From an uncultured Pirellula sp. (GTDB lineage: Bacteria; Planctomycetota; Planctomycetia; Pirellulales; Pirellulaceae): a DNA stretch of 64,000 bases. Positions 61,264 through 64,000 of this stretch are shown in pieces; the stretch's first letter is position 1; every line of letters starts with the position of its first letter. The stretch is taken from positions 327,532-391,531 of the forward strand of contig CAITIE010000091.1 of assembly GCA_903892355.1 (NCBI GenBank). Direction: 5' to 3'. Both the position numbers and the translations under genes were made by a program. The notes beneath the pieces are model-generated. The model was not told the DNA's origin. It saw only the letters and a list, made by a program, of their open reading frames with translations, and did no database searches.

Positions 61264-63912
61264 ATGGCACAAGCCACCAGTAACTCCGCCAAAATGGGTC
61301 CGCTCGCACAAGCCAACGCGAGCGTTGCGTCGAGTCAAGTACCCAAGGAATCCTTGCTTGAGTACCTCAACGTAGCTGCCAAGGCGATGCGGCGTACGGA
61401 ACTCTCGTATGGAATCATGATGTGGCTGACCATGATTCTTTTTGTGATCTCTGCATCAGTGCTCATCGATCACTGGGTATGGGAGTTTCCTTCCCTTGCG
61501 AGACTCGCAGTCCTGGCCAGCATCATACTGTGGACGATTTGGTGGATCCCTAAAAAGATCATTCCCCCACTCTTTCATTCCATCAATACCGAACATGCGG
61601 CCCGCGCCATCGAGCAGCAATTTCCCGATTGCAAGAACAGCCTGATCAGTTGGCTCCAATTGTCCGGAACGGATTCGACCTCGCCCAAAGGGGTCCTCGC
61701 CTATGTCGGGCGTTATGCTGTCAGGAATTTGAAAGGACAAGACGCCAACTCCATCGTTGATTCGTCGACGATTGTTCGCTTGAGTGCGGCTTTTTTTGGA
61801 TGCCTCCTCTGCGGCATGATCTATCTATTCGCAAGTCCGAAAAGTGGGTTTACCTCCATCGCTCGCATGCTGGCACCTTGGGCGGATATCGCCCCAGCAA
61901 CCCGAGTGAACATCCTGGAAGTGATTCCGGGAACCAGCACTGTAACGCAAGGTGGATCGCTCCCTTTGAGTGTTACCGTTCGAGGGATGCACCAAGGAGA
62001 AGGTGTACGTGTGCGCTTCGATCTCTCCGATGGGCAAATAGTCGGTGAATCCGTTCCGATGACCCCCGAAATCCAAATGATCAACTACAAGCTCGATTTC
62101 GGGAAGAGTTTCGGTGGGATTCATCAGCCGCTCAAGTACTGGATTCTCGCAGGTGACGCGGTCGCGGGGCCGTTTGATGTGTCCGTTCAAGTGGTGCCGA
62201 TGGTTGCTGTTGAACGGATCGAACTGAACTTCCCGCCTTATACGAAACTCAAGCCGAGAACTTTGGTCAAACAAGGATCCTTTGAAACCCCGGAAGGGAC
62301 CCTGATCGAACTTGCCGCTAGCACCAATCAAATGATGGAGAAAGCCAGGCTCGAGTTCGATCCTGTCCTCGAAGAAAAATCGCTCGTCCGCGTTCGAGAA
62401 ACGATGGCGCTGGCCATCGATGGGAATAGTCTCACCGCGAAATGGGTGGCTCTCCTCGATGAAAAAAAGAACAACCCAACCACAACCCAATACCGAATCA
62501 AAGCCACCAACGAACTCAACGAATCGAATCCAGATCCGATCCTTTATCAAGTCAAAGTGATCGGTGATCTTCCCCCTGAAGTCTTGCTTGATAGCAGCCT
62601 GCCCCAGGAGATAGATGTACCCGCGGATGGTTCACTGCAAATCGAAATTCGAGCCAATGATCCCGACTATGGACTCACCGAAATTGTTGCCAGTGGTAAT
62701 CGACCCGCCGAAGATAAGCTCGGTATGCGAAAAGAACTCTTTCGAGAAATATGCTTTGAATCCGAGCAGGGCGAAAACGGCGTCATCGTTCAAGTCTTTG
62801 AGTTGAACCCGGCAGAATTGGGATTGATTGCTGGAGATCAGTTCGATTTCTTCGCTTCTGCAACTGACAATCGACACAACCCTTCCACTGGCGACAAAGC
62901 ATCCAATCAAACGATTAGCTCGCCTCTCCGCATCAAAATCGTCGCCCCCGATTCGCCATCGGAAAGAAACGATGGCAAAGGGGCATCTGCACCAAAAGAT
63001 GCGGAAGGCAGTTCTTCCCCGCAATCCAGACAAGACCCAAACCCAAAAGCAGGAAACTCAAAACCAAATTCAACCAACGATAGGAATCGACCATCTGAGT
63101 CCAAGACTGGTGGAAACAGTAGCGAACAATCCAAAGGGAATGATTCCTCCGGGCAAGCCATGGACTCGAATGAACAGAATGATAATCCGTCGGAAAAGAA
63201 TTCCGATCCCAACTCTGGTTCTAGCCCGGACAAGAACTCATCAAGCAGCTCTCAGGGGGATGGAAGCCAATCCAAGAACCAATCGGGAAACTCCAAACAA
63301 GGCGCATCGCAACCCAAGAACAATTCGCAGAACAACAAGAGCTCACAAGGTGACGACGCTGGAGGGGAGCAAGGCTCTGAAAGCTCGAGCGATGCTAACG
63401 AATCCGGGAAAGGAAAGGCAGGAAGCCAAAAGCAATCCGGCGGAAATGGCCAAGGCTCCGAGGATGGTGATCGTTCAAATACGAGCAGTAATGGCGGAAA
63501 AAATTCAAAGGGTGGATCTTCGGCAGGCAATCAAGCAGTCAGCGAATCCGGAGATGCTCCAACCGATTCAGGACCCCCAAGCCATGATGCTGAGGCATTC
63601 GAGCGGATCAACCAATTCCGAAAAGAGCAAGAATCTGGTACGTCACAAGGCGAGTCGAACGATCAAGGGCAAGATAGCAAGTCCTCGGGCCAGCCATCCA
63701 AAAACAAAGGTAGGAAAGAAGGAAGGCCTTCGGAAAACGCTGATGATCAATCGACGGTTGAAACAGATGCAATGAACCCCGGCGGTGATAAGACTGGCGG
63801 TGATAAGTCTGGCGGAGATAAGGCTGGCGGAGATAAGACTGGCGGAGATAAGGCTGGCGGAGATAAGACTGGCGGAGATAAGACTGGCGGAGATAAGGCT
63901 GGCGGAGATTAG
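61264..63912 (+). CDS. Large membrane protein with Ser/Asn/Lys-rich tail and in-frame stop in a repeat
   Basis: ATG 61264 follows GAACGA; 882 residues to a TAG. Two hydrophobic helices (MMWLTMILFVISASVLI and LARLAVLASIILWTIWWI) and a third (IVRLSAAFFGCLLCGMIYLF) lie within the first 185 residues. The segment HAARAIEQQFPDCKNSLISW resembles DUF4175-type membrane proteins. Beta-rich, Ig-like regions follow (about 220-560). After residue 560 the sequence becomes Ser/Asn/Lys/Gly-rich and ends in GGDK(T/A) repeats. The TAG (63910) replaces AAG in a repeat unit and the same frame stays open to the window end, so the true protein may be longer, or the stop may be genuine or a sequencing artefact. Function unknown. 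Confidence 0.7.
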   Translation: MAQATSNSAKMGPLAQANASVASSQVPKESLLEYLNVAAKAMRRTELSYGIMMWLTMILFVISASVLIDHWVWEFPSLARLAVLASIILWTIWWIPKKIIPPLFHSINTEHAARAIEQQFPDCKNSLISWLQLSGTDSTSPKGVLAYVGRYAVRNLKGQDANSIVDSSTIVRLSAAFFGCLLCGMIYLFASPKSGFTSIARMLAPWADIAPATRVNILEVIPGTSTVTQGGSLPLSVTVRGMHQGEGVRVRFDLSDGQIVGESVPMTPEIQMINYKLDFGKSFGGIHQPLKYWILAGDAVAGPFDVSVQVVPMVAVERIELNFPPYTKLKPRTLVKQGSFETPEGTLIELAASTNQMMEKARLEFDPVLEEKSLVRVRETMALAIDGNSLTAKWVALLDEKKNNPTTTQYRIKATNELNESNPDPILYQVKVIGDLPPEVLLDSSLPQEIDVPADGSLQIEIRANDPDYGLTEIVASGNRPAEDKLGMRKELFREICFESEQGENGVIVQVFELNPAELGLIAGDQFDFFASATDNRHNPSTGDKASNQTISSPLRIKIVAPDSPSERNDGKGASAPKDAEGSSSPQSRQDPNPKAGNSKPNSTNDRNRPSESKTGGNSSEQSKGNDSSGQAMDSNEQNDNPSEKNSDPNSGSSPDKNSSSSSQGDGSQSKNQSGNSKQGASQPKNNSQNNKSSQGDDAGGEQGSESSSDANESGKGKAGSQKQSGGNGQGSEDGDRSNTSSNGGKNSKGGSSAGNQAVSESGDAPTDSGPPSHDAEAFERINQFRKEQESGTSQGESNDQGQDSKSSGQPSKNKGRKEGRPSENADDQSTVETDAMNPGGDKTGGDKSGGDKAGGDKTGGDKAGGDKTGGDKTGGDKAGGD

Positions 63913-64000
63913 GCTGGCGGAGATAAGGCTGCTGGCGATATGACTGGCGGTGATAAGACTGGCGGTGATAAGGCTGGCGGTGATAGGGCTGGAGGAGATA
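63781..64000 (+). repeat. 15-bp GGDK-coding tandem repeat array
   Basis: About fourteen and a half units of the form GGCGGAGATAAGGCT/ACT encode Gly-Gly-Asp-Lys-(Ala/Thr). One unit is changed to GAT-TAG (63907-63912) and one to GCTGGCGATATGACT. The array runs off the window edge. Confidence 0.92.

Noticed and set aside
62828..63775. 315-codon alternate frame in the last gene
   Set aside because: Arises from Ser/Asn/Lys-rich repetitive codons in another frame; no ribosome site or motif.

Overview
This window looks like chromosomal DNA from a planctomycete, most likely of the Pirellulales type (Rhodopirellula/Pirellula-like). Several independent signs point there. There is a DUF1559-type pseudopilin-like protein, a BBP7-type outer-membrane barrel, and a giant secreted DUF11/SdrD-type protein whose N-terminus carries the LESRQLLA sorting motif. 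There are also a family S1 sulfatase, a PQQ-type beta-propeller protein, tetrahydromethanopterin (H4MPT)-linked C1 genes in a bacterial context, and a small lipoprotein with the conserved C-terminal EWERFWFLDQPDHMTPYR..HGGV signature. GC content is moderate (about mid-50s percent by eye). I saw no rRNA, tRNA, CRISPR array, transposase or prophage.

Layout. 1-4.7 kb: the end of a zinc alcohol dehydrogenase, methylene-H4MPT dehydrogenase, two small TatA/B-like genes (one only 58 codons), a dihaem cytochrome c peroxidase and a secreted Cys-rich repeat protein. 5.3-12 kb: a glycosyltransferase, a secreted protein, a PQQ-propeller protein overlapping aroA, and a Gly/Met-rich secreted protein. 12.3-16 kb: formaldehyde-activating enzyme (fae), a membrane protein, a BtaB-like methyltransferase and a DUF1559 protein. 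16.6-24.7 kb: a dnaG-rpoD pair, an AlaC-type aminotransferase, a 3-hexulose-6-phosphate synthase-like gene and a fused membrane/spermidine-synthase protein. 24.9-28.3 kb: a sulfatase, an Rrf2 regulator and an FHA-EAL protein. 28.6-33.8 kb: an AAA ATPase followed 3 bp later by a Ser/Thr kinase fused to a tubulin/FtsZ-like domain. 33.9-37.6 kb: a small lipoprotein, an HU-type protein, threonine aldolase, transaldolase and a small membrane protein. 37.9-45.5 kb: an LptD-like protein, a second RpoD-like sigma factor, a DUF447 protein and two tandem phosphoesterases. 45.7-51.2 kb: a nuclease-fold protein, a VWA protein, upp and a sugar-acid dehydratase/aldolase pair. 51.3-64 kb: two cell-surface proteins, 2-oxoglutarate dehydrogenase E1 with a small partner, and a large membrane protein ending in a 15-bp repeat array.

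Two functional themes link distant genes. The first is formaldehyde/C1 and pentose-phosphate chemistry: fae, methylene-H4MPT dehydrogenase, a hexulose-phosphate synthase-like enzyme, transaldolase and a DUF447 protein are scattered over about 43 kb rather than grouped in one operon. The second is a phospho-signalling neighbourhood at 27.1-33.8 kb. It has a phosphothreonine-binding FHA domain on a c-di-GMP phosphodiesterase, an AAA ATPase with a winged-helix-like N-terminus, and a protein kinase fused to a tubulin-like GTPase domain. That last locus is the best candidate here for an undescribed system, because planctomycetes of this group are known to lack FtsZ.

The window is also rich in short tandem repeats (12-20 bp units). 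Some are intergenic or in leaders (6794, 10831, 14982), one spans a stop codon (7959), and others are inside coding regions (25104, 46582, 63781). In the last array an in-frame TAG interrupts a reading frame that otherwise stays open to the window edge. Start sites were chosen from Shine-Dalgarno spacing, signal peptides and family N-termini, and often lie downstream of the longest possible ORF.
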